In this document: positions 20,602-32,134 of the stretch, piece after piece | Numbering within the stretch: the stretch's first letter is position 1 | Layout: every line of letters begins with the position of its first letter | Source of the DNA: Fonsecaea monophora | Taxonomy: Eukaryota > Ascomycota > Eurotiomycetes > Chaetothyriales > Herpotrichiellaceae | Assembly (NCBI RefSeq): GCF_001642475.1 | Contig: NW_019173954.1 | Location: 1-64,000, forward strand | Length of the DNA: 64,000 nt | Reading direction: 5' to 3' | Made by a program: the position numbers and the translations under genes | Notes under the pieces: generated by a model | What the model was told of the DNA's origin: nothing | The model's input: the letters and a program-made list of their open reading frames with translations, nothing else | The model's database searches: none

Positions 20602-21522
20602 ATGGCATTTCTCCATCATCTAGCACCGTTCAGCTCGACGAGACCAACACTGGTTACCGCTCAACATTCTCAAGTCCGTCAAGAGGCAGAGTACATCCAG
20701 GAGCGTATAGCTGCTGCGGAATGCCTGTACAGACGACTAACGGCAGAGATAACAAAGACGCAACACAGACTGGTGGAAGCTCGAAAACATGAGAGGTCCG
20801 ATGGGCTGACAGATTCTTTGAAAAGGAGCATCAGAAAGAAGCGATCACGTCTGAACCGATGTGTGAAGAACCGCCAGGCGTTTGAGGCAAGATTGGCCAC
20901 TATCTTTGCTGAGATGGACAGAATGGAGCAACGACAATGGCGCCACAGCTCTCCGAACCTCCCCGACTTTGGGAGATCTCATGTCCCTGAGGGTAGGAAT
21001 GCCTCAACAGCAGTGTCGAGCTGGACGACCTCGTACATGTCAACCCCATCAATCAGGAGCACTGTGCAGACTCTCGATATACCGACTATTCCAATGCAAT
21101 TGCAATCCCTTCACCATGCTGTTCCTATTCACACTCCCCAGACACCCGTCATACGTCCAACGCAGTTTTCGCAGATAACATTAGGCCGTCCGCACGAGCA
21201 AGACTTGGGTTTCTATCAAGCTGGCAATGATGCTGTGATCAGCCCAAGTGATACAGTTTCTTCTTATGAATTGAATTCACCAAACGGTTTTCCAGTCACT
21301 TACATTCCTGCCGCCCATCAAGCTGACGTGCTCGACGCGATGCATCGGATGCACATCTCTGCACCACAGGAGTCTTATACGCAGCCTTCGGGTATACCAA
21401 CCACAGCGGTAGGGCAGGGCAATATCGATTTTTCTCATCGTCTCCGCATGCTTGATCACCAAAGTGCCGCGTTTCGACTGGAGAGAGCGGCCAGAAAGCA
21501 CAAGGGCCAGCGATCGTGCTAG
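20602..21522 (+). CDS. Hypothetical protein with N-terminal coiled coil
   Basis: A 306-codon intronless frame that I do not recognise. Residues about 20-115 are strongly helical and charged (EYIQERIAAAECLYRRLTAE, KKRSRLNRCVKNRQAFEARL) and should form a coiled coil. The middle (about 120-260) is rich in Pro, Ser, Thr and Gln and looks disordered. The extreme C terminus is basic and helical (AAFRLERAARKHKGQRSC). No signal peptide or membrane helix. Codon use and length support a real gene, but the function is unknown. Confidence 0.55.
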   Translation: MAFLHHLAPFSSTRPTLVTAQHSQVRQEAEYIQERIAAAECLYRRLTAEITKTQHRLVEARKHERSDGLTDSLKRSIRKKRSRLNRCVKNRQAFEARLATIFAEMDRMEQRQWRHSSPNLPDFGRSHVPEGRNASTAVSSWTTSYMSTPSIRSTVQTLDIPTIPMQLQSLHHAVPIHTPQTPVIRPTQFSQITLGRPHEQDLGFYQAGNDAVISPSDTVSSYELNSPNGFPVTYIPAAHQADVLDAMHRMHISAPQESYTQPSGIPTTAVGQGNIDFSHRLRMLDHQSAAFRLERAARKHKGQRSC

Positions 21523-21957
21523 CGAGGTGGTACAGCCATCGGTTTTGGATGATGACTTCTCGGTTCATGTGGTAGGAGTCAGATTCGTTGTTCATTCAGA
21601 GGTACAATCAGTCGTGGATCCATCCCTGACTGCGTTGATGTCTTGCGTTTTCAATATCGCGCGACTAGTGACTGTCGCTACGGCGATGACCAACAACACC
21701 AGAGACACATGGTACATTGTTTGCTCTTTTCTTTTCTGCCGTGCGCCTCTCTGCATCTTTGTTTGCCACCAGATCTTTCCCTCTCAAGCAACTGTTCCAG
21801 TTTCTCTACGCACGCAGAACTCAGTCTTGAGATCGCTAGTCAGATCAAAAGCCTTTCCAAGATTCCCTTTCTATCTTCCTTTGCCCTTCTGTCTTTCCCT
21901 TACCGTGCCTGACTCCTTGTCCTCGTGCCTGGGCGAAAGCCACCGCCATCCTCAACA
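21523..21957. other. GMC oxidoreductase upstream region
   Basis: This holds the promoter of the GMC gene. The last 200 bases are T/C-rich (CTTTCCCT, TTTCTCT), as in many fungal promoters. An open frame crosses it but has no domain. Confidence 0.5.
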
Positions 21958-24108
21958 ATGAAGCGCTTTGTTTTGCTGTCTCTTCTTGCCGCACGCTTCG
22001 TCACCTGCTTCCCATTCATCGGACATGATACAGACAACAGCACCATAGACACGTATGACTACGTTGTCGTGGGTTGTGGAATTGCTGGTCTGGTGGTGGC
22101 TGCGAGGCTGAGCGAGGATCCAACCGTCTCTGTCGTGTGTATCGAAGCTGGCTCTCTGTATGTCTCTCCCCGAACTCATGTACTGCTGACTGACAAGACG
22201 ACAGTGACAACTACGAGGACTCGATCGAGATACCCGTCTACATCGGTGACCGCCCTGCAGCATACGAATGGGACATCAACACAACTCCACAGAAGCAGCT
22301 CGATGGCCAGCCACGTGTGACCGTCATGGGCAAGGGCGTCGGCGGAGGCAGTTTGATCAACGGCATGATATGGAATCGAGGCACCCAGAACGATTTCAAC
22401 ATCTGGGCCGCACTAGGCAATCCAGGCTGGGATTGGGAGAATCTATTGCCTTACTTCAAAAAGTCCGAGACATACACACCGCGATACTACGATGGCGTCC
22501 AGAACCAGCCTGTCACATTTGATGAATCCATGCACGGTTTCGCTGGACCCGTCAACGTATCTTATCCGCAATACTTCTGGCCGCAGACTGGTAATTGACT
22601 ACCTTGCAGCGTTCCTTGCGGACAAAAGCTGACATGGTCACAGGCAACTGGTTTGAAGCACTGAATACCCTACATATTCCGGACTGCTTCGACCCCAACA
22701 ACGGATTGTCAGCTGGGAGTTACTTCTTGCCATCGTCGATAGATCCTGTCAATCAAACTCGCTCTGATGCGCGACGGGCATACTACGACATGGCCGCTGG
22801 TCGTCCAAATTACCACCTAATCACGAATGCTCGAGTCGGACGCGTTTTCTTCGACAGCAACTCAACAGGATCCGAGGCAGTTCGCGCAGTGGGTGTCCAA
22901 GTAGGTTCAATTCACCAAAGCTCGTGCAGAACTGACAATTGCACAGGCCGTATATTTACTCAACGATACGACACGGTTCGTCGGAGCTACTCGCGAGGTG
23001 ATCCTTGCAGCCGGTGGTATTCACACTCCGCAGATTCTCGAGCTATCTGGTATCGGCAACGCCAGTTTGCTGCAGTCTCTCGGTATCCCTCTAGTCCAAA
23101 ATTTACCAGGGGTTGGAAACAACTTGCAGGATCACGCCATGATACATCTGTCATATCCATGTAAGTCCCCGACGTGGCAGAATGTGCTTTTACTCCATCC
23201 CGCAACTACCTGCTACTTGATCTAACTCGGTCACAGTCCAGAATACGTCTGTCCCGCGCCCAGCCTGGCTGCTCACGAATTCGAGCTTCGATGTTGCTGC
23301 AGAACGAACTTATTTCTCCTCGCGAACCGGCCCATGGACAGCGAAACCTTCGACCGCAGTTGCGTTCCCCTCTCTCGCGCAAATGGCAAACTCCACCCGG
23401 TACATCTCTCTCCTCGAAGACGCAATGCGGCGTTTCGGGCTGGTCCCGTCTGTCTTGCCACCGGAGTACTCCAGCCCGGACAGGAGCGGGTTGACCGTCC
23501 TGGTCGGGTATGGAATGCAACACAACATGGTCGCCGCGTCCCTTTTGCTCAACACCACGCCGGCGTACGAGATCCTCAATGACAACTCGGGCGGCCTGGA
23601 CCTGGCGCTCATGCGGCCGCTGTCGCGAGGGACGGTGCACATCACGTCAGCTGACGTGCGACACGACCCGGCCGTCAACCCCAACTGGCTCAGCCACGCC
23701 GTCGACTTTGAGATCCTGCTGCTCGCCGTGCGATTCAACCAGAGGATCCTCTCCACGCCGCCCATGCAGGGGCTGGAGCCGGCCTTCGCCCCGGGCCCCA
23801 ACGGGAGCATTGCGCGCGACATGACGCGCGAGCAGATCGCGTCGGTGCTCCGCCACGGCGTCGGCACCGAATTCCACTACTCGGGCACGGCGGCCATGCT
23901 CCCGCTCGACCTTGGCGGCGTGGTCGACCCCAACCTCACCGTCTACGGCACCCGTAACCTGCGGGTTGTCGACACGTCGCTCTTCCCCGTCATCCCAGGC
24001 GCGCATTTGCAGGCGGTGGCGTACGCCGTGGCGGAGCGCGCCGCAGACGTCATCAAGGGCATCGCCGTCGATGTTGCGGCGGGTGGTGGGGGAGGGTCGC
24101 CTGTGTAA
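21958..24108 (+). CDS. Secreted GMC-family FAD oxidoreductase
   Basis: Five exons: 21958-22157, 22205-22590, 22644-22900, 22947-23160 and 23237-24108, about 642 residues. A signal peptide ([19 protein letters not shown]) is followed by the FAD dinucleotide fold [37 protein letters not shown] is GMC signature 1, and [20 protein letters not shown] is signature 2. The C terminus carries the catalytic His pair: [14 protein letters not shown] and [19 protein letters not shown]. The family covers aryl-alcohol, glucose, choline and related oxidases or dehydrogenases; the substrate cannot be named here. The last exon is much richer in GC than the first ones. A GST and a methyltransferase follow on the same strand. 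Confidence 0.92.
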
Positions 24109-25856
24109 AAGGCGATACGTGGGGTTTGTGGTCAATGTTGGATCAGGGTCACTGCAGGCGGGGAGGCAGGCAGGTAGATAGACATTGACAAACGAGCAGG
24201 CATCAGTCACAAGTGGATAGGGACACGTTGAATCGCATACCCGTCTATCCTAATGGTTATAGCGGACTCTTCATGCTCAATTTGTATCTGTCCCCTTGTA
24301 TATGTGTCACACAACCCCGGCCATGCCCTGCGAAAAGTGATTCTGGTGGTCACTACCATACCTGGCTCTCGCCGTCCGCACGCGAGAGAGTGAGAGAGGG
24401 AGAGGGAGAGAGAGAGTTTATACACCTCTCTATTTCATCGCCAGAATCAATGACGCGGCTACCCACTGACTCACTCACTCACACACTCACTCAGCCGTCA
24501 ACCAGGGAATGACGTATAAATGTTATCTATCCCCCACCAAAGCATTACCCTTGCCTCAGTGAGTGAGAACTCAGCAATGAAGCAACCAGGAAACCCCCTT
24601 CTCAGGGCTATAGCTAGACACTTTCCCAGCTGCCTGTTTTCGTGCCAAGTGTGTCGTGGCCACTGTCCAGTCCAGTCCAGGCGATGTAATACGAGTAATG
24701 TCTAGAATCGACAAGTCTCGGTTGCCCGATTCAGGTGGGCGGTTCGCGACATGGCCTAAAGCGGCGGTGTGGGATGATTCCCATTACAAGGTGCGAGGCG
24801 TGGCAGTAACAGTAGCAGTAATTGACAGCAGGGCAAGCGATAATCTTGTCACCCTTCACCACCTGGCCGGGTGGCCGGAAGGGTATCTGCGAGACCGGGA
24901 TGCATGCTGCGCTGCGCTGCACAGTCAGAAGTCCCGGCGTTCCAGTTGGCGCTGCGGGGAATTCGGTTTGAGATGGGACTTTGGTAGTGTATCGTATCTT
25001 GGTTGGTAGGTAGGTATGTACGGGACGACAAGGTCGCGAAACAGTAGAAGTAGGTACACAACTTGATCATGACAATCCCTCGTACACTTCTGTCAATTCC
25101 GGCTCATGTCTGGTCGAGAGGGACCATTCCGCGCAGTTCATCCGAACCGGCCGGACGGTGGAAAGGGGGGCGTGAGCACTCACGCATGACGCGGACCCGT
25201 CGTCTTTCGTCAACAGAGCTGGTCATCATCATAAACGAGGTAGATATACGAGGTAATGAAACGAGCACAAATTACGGAGCATCTTACCCATCACTATTCG
25301 TAGAAGTACCCGGTAGGTACTCTGGTAGTGTAAGTCCAGAGTAGTGGGCTACCCGAGTGGGACATTTCCCCCAAAATAGTTCAGGGCATGCTGGGCATGA
25401 TACTAAAAATCGCCCTCCTTCCACTCTAGGCAAGTCACCAATCCACATTCATCTAGGGTCCGTCGCTGCTTTTTTCAATCTGCCAAAAAGCAGCCTGATC
25501 GATGCTTCCCCGCAGCGAAAACAAGAAGACAAGGGCCGCCCTATGATATGTACGGGTTGTCGGCTGTCAATGACTCGGCGGGATGGTGCAATTTGAGTAT
25601 TTTTTCTTGGGTCCTACCGGTCCGCGGATAACCATTGGTTTGGGGAACAGGTGAGAGCAAGAGGATTCCATAATCAATTATTGCTCTATCGAGAGAGAAA
25701 GAGAGAGAGAGATTCGATCCGTACATAAAGCGTGTTAGCATCCCCAAAGCTTTAGAAGTGTATTCCTCAGAAACCCCGCCTCCCATTCTGTTCTCCGGCT
25801 TCCTTTTCGGTTTCCAAGGCCCGTACTCGACACGCACGACAGAGGTTCTTGACACA
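24109..25856. other. Intergenic region with microsatellites
   Basis: This 1.75 kb has no supportable gene. It contains a GA-rich simple repeat at about 24383-24416, a CACT-type repeat at about 24466-24495, and a second GA repeat at about 25690-25715. The right end is the GST promoter. Confidence 0.55.
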
Positions 25857-26778
25857 ATGGCTGCAGCTAAGAAGCCCGTCCTCTACTATTTTGACCTCGG
25901 CAGCAAAGGCCGTGGCGAAGTCGTCAGGTGGGTGAGAAGTAGAAGCACATGACTGGGACCCGATCCCTTCGGTCAAGCGTATATTCGTCACCGTCCCCGT
26001 TGCTGACCCTGAAGTGCAGGCTCTTCCTGCACGAACTCGGCATCGATTACGAGGACAAGCGGAATCCTTATGACGCCACGTGGGGGGAGCTCAGCAAGAA
26101 GTACGAGGCTGAGGGCGTCACTATCACTCGCAAATTGCCGTCGCTGGATATCGACGGTCATGTTTTGTCCCAGGTAAGAGGAATCAGACACTAGACAAAG
26201 CCCTCTGTGCTGGGTTCCCCACTATCGACGACGACGGCTTTGTCTGTGTCTCTGTCTAACCATTAGTCCAGCACGTTCCTATCCTGAGATATCTCGCACG
26301 GTCCGTGGGTGCCTACGACGGCACGACAAACTATGAGAAGTGGCTGGTGGATGCTGTTTCCGACACTTACATTGACTGGAGGGTATGTGCTGACTCTGCC
26401 ATTTCCCCAATATGGCTGTGAATCTGAACTAAAACCCGACGCAGGCCCTGTGGGTGACCAACCTGTCCGAGAACAAGCCCGAGTACAAGACCACCACGGT
26501 CCCTCTTTACTACGGGATCTGGGACAAGTTCTACTCCCAGCACCCCGGCCCGTATCTCCTGGGGAACACAGTCACGTACGCCGACTTTGCCATTTTCCAG
26601 GCGCTGGATAACGACGAGGTGCTCGGTTGGGGTCCGGTGAGTCACCAATGCTTTTCCCCGGCCATCTACCATGTTGACGCTTTCCCAGGCCTCGCTCCCG
26701 GAGACTCTGAAGGCGTTGAAGGCTGCCATTTCCGAGCGTCCGAATGTCAAGGGGTACATAGCGGCGAGAAGTGCTTGA
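25857..26778 (+). CDS. Glutathione S-transferase-like protein (sigma/alpha-like)
   Basis: Five exons: 25857-25927, 26020-26173, 26272-26382, 26445-26636 and 26689-26778, giving 205 residues, the normal size for a cytosolic GST. The N-terminal thioredoxin fold begins KPVLYYFDLGSKGRGEVVR, with the Tyr expected for sigma/alpha/mu-type enzymes. LPSLDIDGHVLSQHVPILRYLA matches the family's LPxLxxxGxxxxQSxAIxRYLA, except that the glutathione-contacting Ser after Gln is His. The alternative acceptor that would give Ser runs into a stop, so the His reading is preferred. The C-terminal helical domain contains LLGNTVTYADFAIFQALD, the N-capping box. Likely role: detoxification or prostaglandin-isomerase-like chemistry. 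Confidence 0.88.
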
Positions 26779-27861
26779 TGTGATGACGCATAACAGTACA
26801 TTGAGCAGAGAATGTATTGTTACAAAATTTGTTCGAGGTATTATTATGTTTGATAAGTGGCCTTGGCTCAGCCACGACACGTACCTCGACATTGCCACCA
26901 AGAGAAATATCAATCTCCGCTGCTGTAGTGCACGTTAGCCGATCTGCTACGATGAGATCAAGGCTGGATAAAAGAAATCAACTCAACAGCCCAGCCAGCC
27001 GGCAGTATGGACAAAGCTCATTTTGTCCCGTGGGTCGAGGAAACCACACTCTCTAGTCAAAGAGTTCCTTTGGTTTCGATGCTGTAAGTCCTACTCTGCT
27101 GCGCTTCGTCGAAGGACAGTCTTGCGAATTCGACTGCGAGTCGTGTCAGATAGCCTTTGTGTTTTCACAGCGATGGCTGAAGCCGTTGTTCGTCGTCCGT
27201 ACACAAAGCCATCTCTTTCCCAAGCGGGATATTCTTAGGACTGTACAGAGAGGGGGCATCAGTAGCCGATGTAGCCGAGTCTGTCACCGTGTAGGTACGT
27301 CTTGGACGGAATTACCTGTCGAAGCTTGGTGAACCAAGGCGATGCTCCTTCAAGCGCGATCCGCTAACAGATGTTAGACCACCAGACGAGTCCAAGATCG
27401 TGAAGGGTCCAGTGAATGGGACATTTCTCGTGTCAAGTGACGACTGGACATGCACTTAATGAACCAAAGCCTACTGATGATGAGGAACAACCTGCAAGAG
27501 CAGGGGAGTAGTCGCCACAAGCAGCATCAGGAAGCCTACGGTCAGTTTGTGATGCACAAGATCCCATTGTGGCTCTGGCCGGCCGCATTCAATGGTGGTC
27601 GGATTATGACCACTGTACCATAGGTCTCACAGCAGGACATGTTGATAGTTTGAAGAGGACAGCAGAATTCATGTGTTTTCAATAAACTTGTAGATTATCC
27701 TTTCTTGTCCATCCATGGTCCGTGACCATTGCTGCATAAGTCGTTTTCGCTTCTTTCTTGGCGAATCTGACAGCCTTATCATACCATGCGTATAAGTCGA
27801 TGATCTCCGTGCTGTAGATATGCTCAATCCCAATTCCCGATCCCCATACCAAGAAAGCAAA
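26779..27861. other. Intergenic region
   Basis: I see no gene in this 1.1 kb. A GCGTATAAG element at about 27788-27796, some 70 bases before the methyltransferase ATG, is a possible TATA element. Confidence 0.5.
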
Positions 27862-28740
27862 ATGTCCCACTTCTCCACGACGCAGTATAATTCCATCTCC
27901 GCGGCGTACGACTCGGTCAACGACCTGCCCATCTCGCGCGCCATCGTCATCAACGTAGAGCGCCTGATCCGGCCGTATATCCGGGGTGCGCGCGTGCTGG
28001 AACTCGCGTGCGGGACGGGCTTCTTCACGCGGCACCTGCTGGACTGGGGCGCCGCGAGCGTCGTGGGCGTCGACGTGTCGCAGGGGATGGTGGACATGGC
28101 GGAGGCCGAGACGGCGAGGCTGCCCGAGCATGCTGGCAAGTACAGGTTCATGGTGGCAGATTGTAGCGCGCCGTTCTCCGCGAATGCCAGTGGCAATGGC
28201 AGTGACAGCAACGGCGACGGTACCGGCGGAGACTTCGACCTCGTCTTCGCCGCGTGGCTGCTGAACTACGCGGCAGATCAGGCCAGCATGACAGCCATGT
28301 TCCGCAATATCGCCAACCACCTCCGGCCTGGCGGGCGGTTCTTCAGCGTGCTCCCGCACCCCGAGGACGACGACCCGATGATCTGCATCGACCATGTCAA
28401 CGCACAGCGCCGTCTCGGGTACGGGTACGGGATCGAGGTCCGCCAGACGCTGGCCCTCGCCGACATCCCGCACGCGTACCACGTCCACCTGTACTTCGAC
28501 ACGGTCCCGCCCGTCGACTTTGGGAACTACTATCTGCCGAAGCGCGTGCACGAGGCTGCAGCGCGGCAAGGCGGCATGACGGGCCCGCTGAGCTGGGAAC
28601 CCGTGTGGCTTCCGGACAACTACGACGAGATTAACCGGTACATGAAGACGCCCGTCGCCGCGGGGTATTTTGACCGGTGGCTCGAATACCCAGACTTTGG
28701 GATGTTGGTGGTGGTAAAAAGCGAAATAGATGTGCAATAG
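27862..28740 (+). CDS. SAM-dependent class I methyltransferase
   Basis: One exon of 292 residues from MSHFSTTQYNSISAAYDSVN. Motif I is explicit: RVLELACGTGFFTRHLLDWG, followed by VVGVDVSQGMVDMAEAE (motif II, ribose-binding acid) and FDLVFAAWLLNYA (motif IV); RPGGRFFSVLP follows. This is the Methyltransf_11/25 type found on small molecules. Third codon positions are very GC-rich, which is why a 416-codon frame also runs open on the opposite strand. It lies on the edge of the decayed accessory island, with a second methyltransferase on the other edge. Confidence 0.88.
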   Translation: MSHFSTTQYNSISAAYDSVNDLPISRAIVINVERLIRPYIRGARVLELACGTGFFTRHLLDWGAASVVGVDVSQGMVDMAEAETARLPEHAGKYRFMVADCSAPFSANASGNGSDSNGDGTGGDFDLVFAAWLLNYAADQASMTAMFRNIANHLRPGGRFFSVLPHPEDDDPMICIDHVNAQRRLGYGYGIEVRQTLALADIPHAYHVHLYFDTVPPVDFGNYYLPKRVHEAAARQGGMTGPLSWEPVWLPDNYDEINRYMKTPVAAGYFDRWLEYPDFGMLVVVKSEIDVQ

Positions 28741-30341
28741 TAAATCGAAATGGACTAGGTAGCCACACCCAGCCACAGCGGGGTTATTTTCAGGAACCGC
28801 AACAAAAAGATCATGAGGAAAATTCTTTATCCCATGAGTTGGTCTCGCCCAGCCATTGAAAGCCGAAGCATTCCCAGCGACCTTCTCAAACCCCTTGATC
28901 ACAAGGGAAAAAGGTACAAACATGCCCACAACCGCCTTCCACCGAAAGACAATTGATGAATTGAACGTACTGTCAGAACTTTTTTACGTAGGGTTATTCC
29001 ACGGTTATCATCTACACTAGTTGCGTTATGCTTTCCCCTTCCTCCACCTGTCGATACGGGAGTAACCCGTGGTATCAAGCCGGCAAAGCTTTAACTGTCT
29101 GATAAGCAAATCTCTCATATAGAGGTGAAGGACAACAAATCGAATGTGTTGCACAAACTCGGGGCGTAGGATTGACGGTGCAAATTCTTCAATCACCTCT
29201 ATCGAAACCAGACCGTTCTTCGTGCAATCACTGCGCATCATCTTAGATTAAATGTCAAACTATGTAAAGTATCAGAACTAGAAGAGTGGATTTATAGCAA
29301 CTTCAATCTGTGTATTCCAATCTTTATCTCATAAGGTAGGGGGCCCAGAAAATGCGGACGAAAAGCTTCGTTGCGAGGCTGGCACCTCCATCTGGCTTCA
29401 GCAAAACTGTCCATCCGTCCCGATTCCTCGCCTATATGGATTTGGACTCTCGACGGGTCAGAGGATCAATCGGGTTTCATAGACCCGCTAACCTCACCTC
29501 GGTTTACTACCATCGAGCAACTACCTCTCCTTCGCCGGCTGGCACACGATTTCTATCACCGACGACTGAACTGGCTGAAATTCCCCGTCCCTTCGAGATA
29601 CATTCGTCATCGAGGAGCAAGCTTTGACTTATCAGAGAAGATATTTCCTCCAGGTTTGGCTCTTACCATTATTCTCACGCAAGGGCTTACAAGAGGAGAT
29701 TTTCGAAACGCATAAGTATCACGCAGCTAAATTAATGCTATCCAGTTAATTTTCGGCAACCGCATCTACGAACGCGTCGAGGACTCGTCTAGACGGATAA
29801 ACGAGTGAGCAAAAAGTGAAGGGCTTGGAATAACCGAGAGCGTCCGTATGAACTTTCCTCAGCTGGATTAAAGTGACGGTATTATATATCTGGATGTTGG
29901 ATCCGCTGCTGAGTTGAGAAGGTCCTTGTTTCCGCAGGTAGGAGATTTGACAGTGGCGTTGACCACAGTTACTGGTAAGTATATAAGCACAATTATTGGA
30001 AAATGATTGACATGTTGTTCAAACAGAGGAGAATGCCCTGTTTTATGTTGACGGCCGCGTCAGTTTCAGCACTTCCTTCATATCGAAGGGTATTGTTGCT
30101 CGGGATCAGGTGATCGTAACACTGATAACACGAAAGCCCGAATATTCTAAACATTTCATTGAAAGAGCCCATCCCACTCCAACCAGACCATACCACTACC
30201 AACCCCACAGAAATCGAGGAAGCCTTCGCAAATCATCGGTAGACTGCTTCGAAACAAATCACCAAATCGACGCCGATAAAGCAGACACCATCGAGCACAA
30301 TTCCCTTCGAAAAGCTCGAGGAGTAGTGCTATAGTGTCGTT
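28741..30341. other. Start of gene-poor island; decayed sequence
   Basis: Composition shifts to AT-rich here. Short coherent-looking frames occur, for example 29371-29715 plus (PRFTTIEQLPLLRRLAHDFY) and an unbroken stretch near 29738-29808 (IFGNRIYERVEDSSRRINE), but none has a start, domain or full length. They look like remnants of one or more degraded genes. I cannot name them. Confidence 0.45.
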
Positions 30342-30728
30342 ATGGATTCAAATCTCAAGCTCTACCGCATCAAGATACCGGTTGGTGCCATTCTCGCTCT
30401 TCACGACGGCGAGGGTGTTAGCCTGAAGACGGGGGGTATTGGCGGAATCTTCGTGGAATTGAAAGGCGTGAATGGGGATGCCACTTCGTTCAATTAGGCC
30501 AATCCGAAGATATTTTCAGTGGAACCCCTCCTCGGAATTCACGCCTTCTACATCCACAGAGACTCCATTCGTCTCGTGGGAGGCTTCAACGCTTCGCAGT
30601 TGGGCTTCAGAAGGAGTATACAGCGGAAGGGCCATTCTCCAAGCGTCTCAATTGAAGTAGCTGGCGCTGAGAATGGCAAACGCTGCGGCCGCGTGCCTTC
30701 AGCAAACAGCGAGAAGGTGTGGTTCTGA
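30342..30728 (+). pseudogene. Interrupted ORF of unknown family
   Basis: One frame runs from ATG at 30342 (MDSNLKLYRIKIPVGAILAL) to TGA at 30726-30728 and is broken only by TAG at 30495-30497. Both halves look like protein (GIHAFYIHRDSIRLVGGFNA in the second). It could be a pseudogene with one nonsense change, or two unrelated frames. No family recognised. Confidence 0.35.
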
Positions 30729-30874
30729 CCATAACGTCGCGAGAACATATGGATATTGGGACTTGGTACTATAGGAACGTTATTTTACAATGCCATCACG
30801 CTATTTCAGAGCCTACAGAACTTCATCATCATTCACTAGTCGGTCTTCGTGGTCGTTGGATTTGGCAGCTAAAG

Positions 30875-31318
30875 ATGAGTAAAAACTGCTCGGAGCTCAC
30901 GTGCGACTCACCCCGACCCTGCCGCCTTTATAACGACTCACCCTCCCTCTCACCTTCGCACTCACCTCCCTCACCTTCACACTCACCGTTCATCCTGACC
31001 CTGCTCCACCGCGTACCAGCGCCAGCCCAGGAACCCGAAATTAGCAGCGCACCGAGCGGTCCCTTTTCGACGCCTTTTCAACTTTCGACCACTTTCTCGT
31101 CCTCTCGTCTGGACAGACCCTCCAGCCCGCCAATGGCGTACAAAAACCCCCTTCCTGCCCTCCCGGGCTGCCAGATTTCCTCTTCCTCCTCCGGCTCCTC
31201 CAGCTCTTCTAAATTACGGTCTTCCTCGAACGACGATTCTGCCATCATCACTGTCACGGATTTCTCACCACGAAATTCTAAACTCCTGTCACCTCCACCA
31301 CCGCCATGGGCCAGCTGA
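30875..31318 (+). CDS. Ser/Pro-rich hypothetical ORF upstream of the recombinase remnant
   Basis: A 147-codon frame from ATG at 30875 (MSKNCSELTCDSPRPCRLYN). It is dominated by Ser and Pro, ends in a poly-Pro stretch, and has no domain. Its start lies in an array of CTCACC-type units (about 30900-30990). The first 18 bases from the ATG are identical to a short frame on the other strand at 38507, which suggests a shared element-derived sequence. It may be noncoding leader of the DUF3435 gene that follows. Confidence 0.3.
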   Translation: MSKNCSELTCDSPRPCRLYNDSPSLSPSHSPPSPSHSPFILTLLHRVPAPAQEPEISSAPSGPFSTPFQLSTTFSSSRLDRPSSPPMAYKNPLPALPGCQISSSSSGSSSSSKLRSSSNDDSAIITVTDFSPRNSKLLSPPPPPWAS

Positions 31319-31569
31319 GCCAGCAGGAGCTTACGGCGGGCGAACTGCTCCTTGCTCTTGCTGAAGCCAACGGTTACCAGAGGGGAGTACACAGAGAGGC
31401 CGACGAAATTTGTGGCCGAGATAAGCATGTCGCGAAGACGAAGAAGAACCAAAATGCTACCCTCCGACGCTACGTCCTGTAAGACCTACCCTTATCCCTT
31501 CACGCTCTCCCCTTCCACAGTCTTCGCCGGCCACGTTTTGACCCTGCACCTAGGTGGCGTCTCAGTGCC

Positions 31570-32134
31570 ATGAGGAAAGACCACGCCCAGAAAGCCCTAC
31601 CCCCTCCCGATGAAGAGACGGCTCGCCGTCAGTATCTAGGGCACAATGTGACCGCCCCCGACCTTGGTACGGTGAAAGACTTTATTCGATTTTACATCGA
31701 CATAAGTAAGCCTCAGCTTGACAAGGAGAAGAAGAGACCGACTGCCGACTCCATTAATATCGCTGCGGAATGGTTCTTCGCCGGCTTTACTCGCGTCACA
31801 GGAACTGAGACTGATAAAGAACGGAGCGAAGTATACAATGTGAGATTGAGTCTGCTTTCTAAGCCAGGCTTAATAAGGATAGACTAACTGATATCCTCCT
31901 TAGTGGGTTCGACAGACTTTGACCCGCGAGGGGATTATCGTGAATAAACACCCGGCTAAAACATAACTTCACTAACCGTAATCTTAGTCGTGTTCTTCTG
32001 ACTTTGTGGACGCGAGATGATCTCATTTTCATCCCCGAGCGGTATCGAGTTTAAACTACCTTTATTATCCACGTGTACTGGTTGACGGGGGCCTGAATTA
32101 GCGCATTCTTTACCGAAGGTCTCCGATATCAGGT
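31570..32134 (+). pseudogene. DUF3435-type tyrosine recombinase (Starship-captain family) remnant
   Basis: The first exon reads VKDFIRFYIDISKPQLDKEK and SINIAAEWFFAGFTRVTGTE, characteristic of fungal DUF3435 proteins. A 64-base intron (31840-31903, with GACTAAC branch site) leads to WVRQTLTREGIIVNKH. An extra base then shifts the frame, after which LLTLWTRDDLIFIPERYRV, FIIHVYWLTGA and ISAFFTEGLRYQ continue, interrupted by TAA and TGA. The match ends exactly where a terminal-inverted-repeat element begins (32135). The DNA-cutting part of the enzyme is missing, so it is inactive. The 5' end may lie further upstream, near the MGQLSQQELTAGE frame at 31304. Confidence 0.65.

Noticed and set aside
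27679..28929. A 416-codon open frame on the minus strand
   Set aside because: It is the antisense of the methyltransferase gene and is open only because third positions there are GC-rich; it has no domain.
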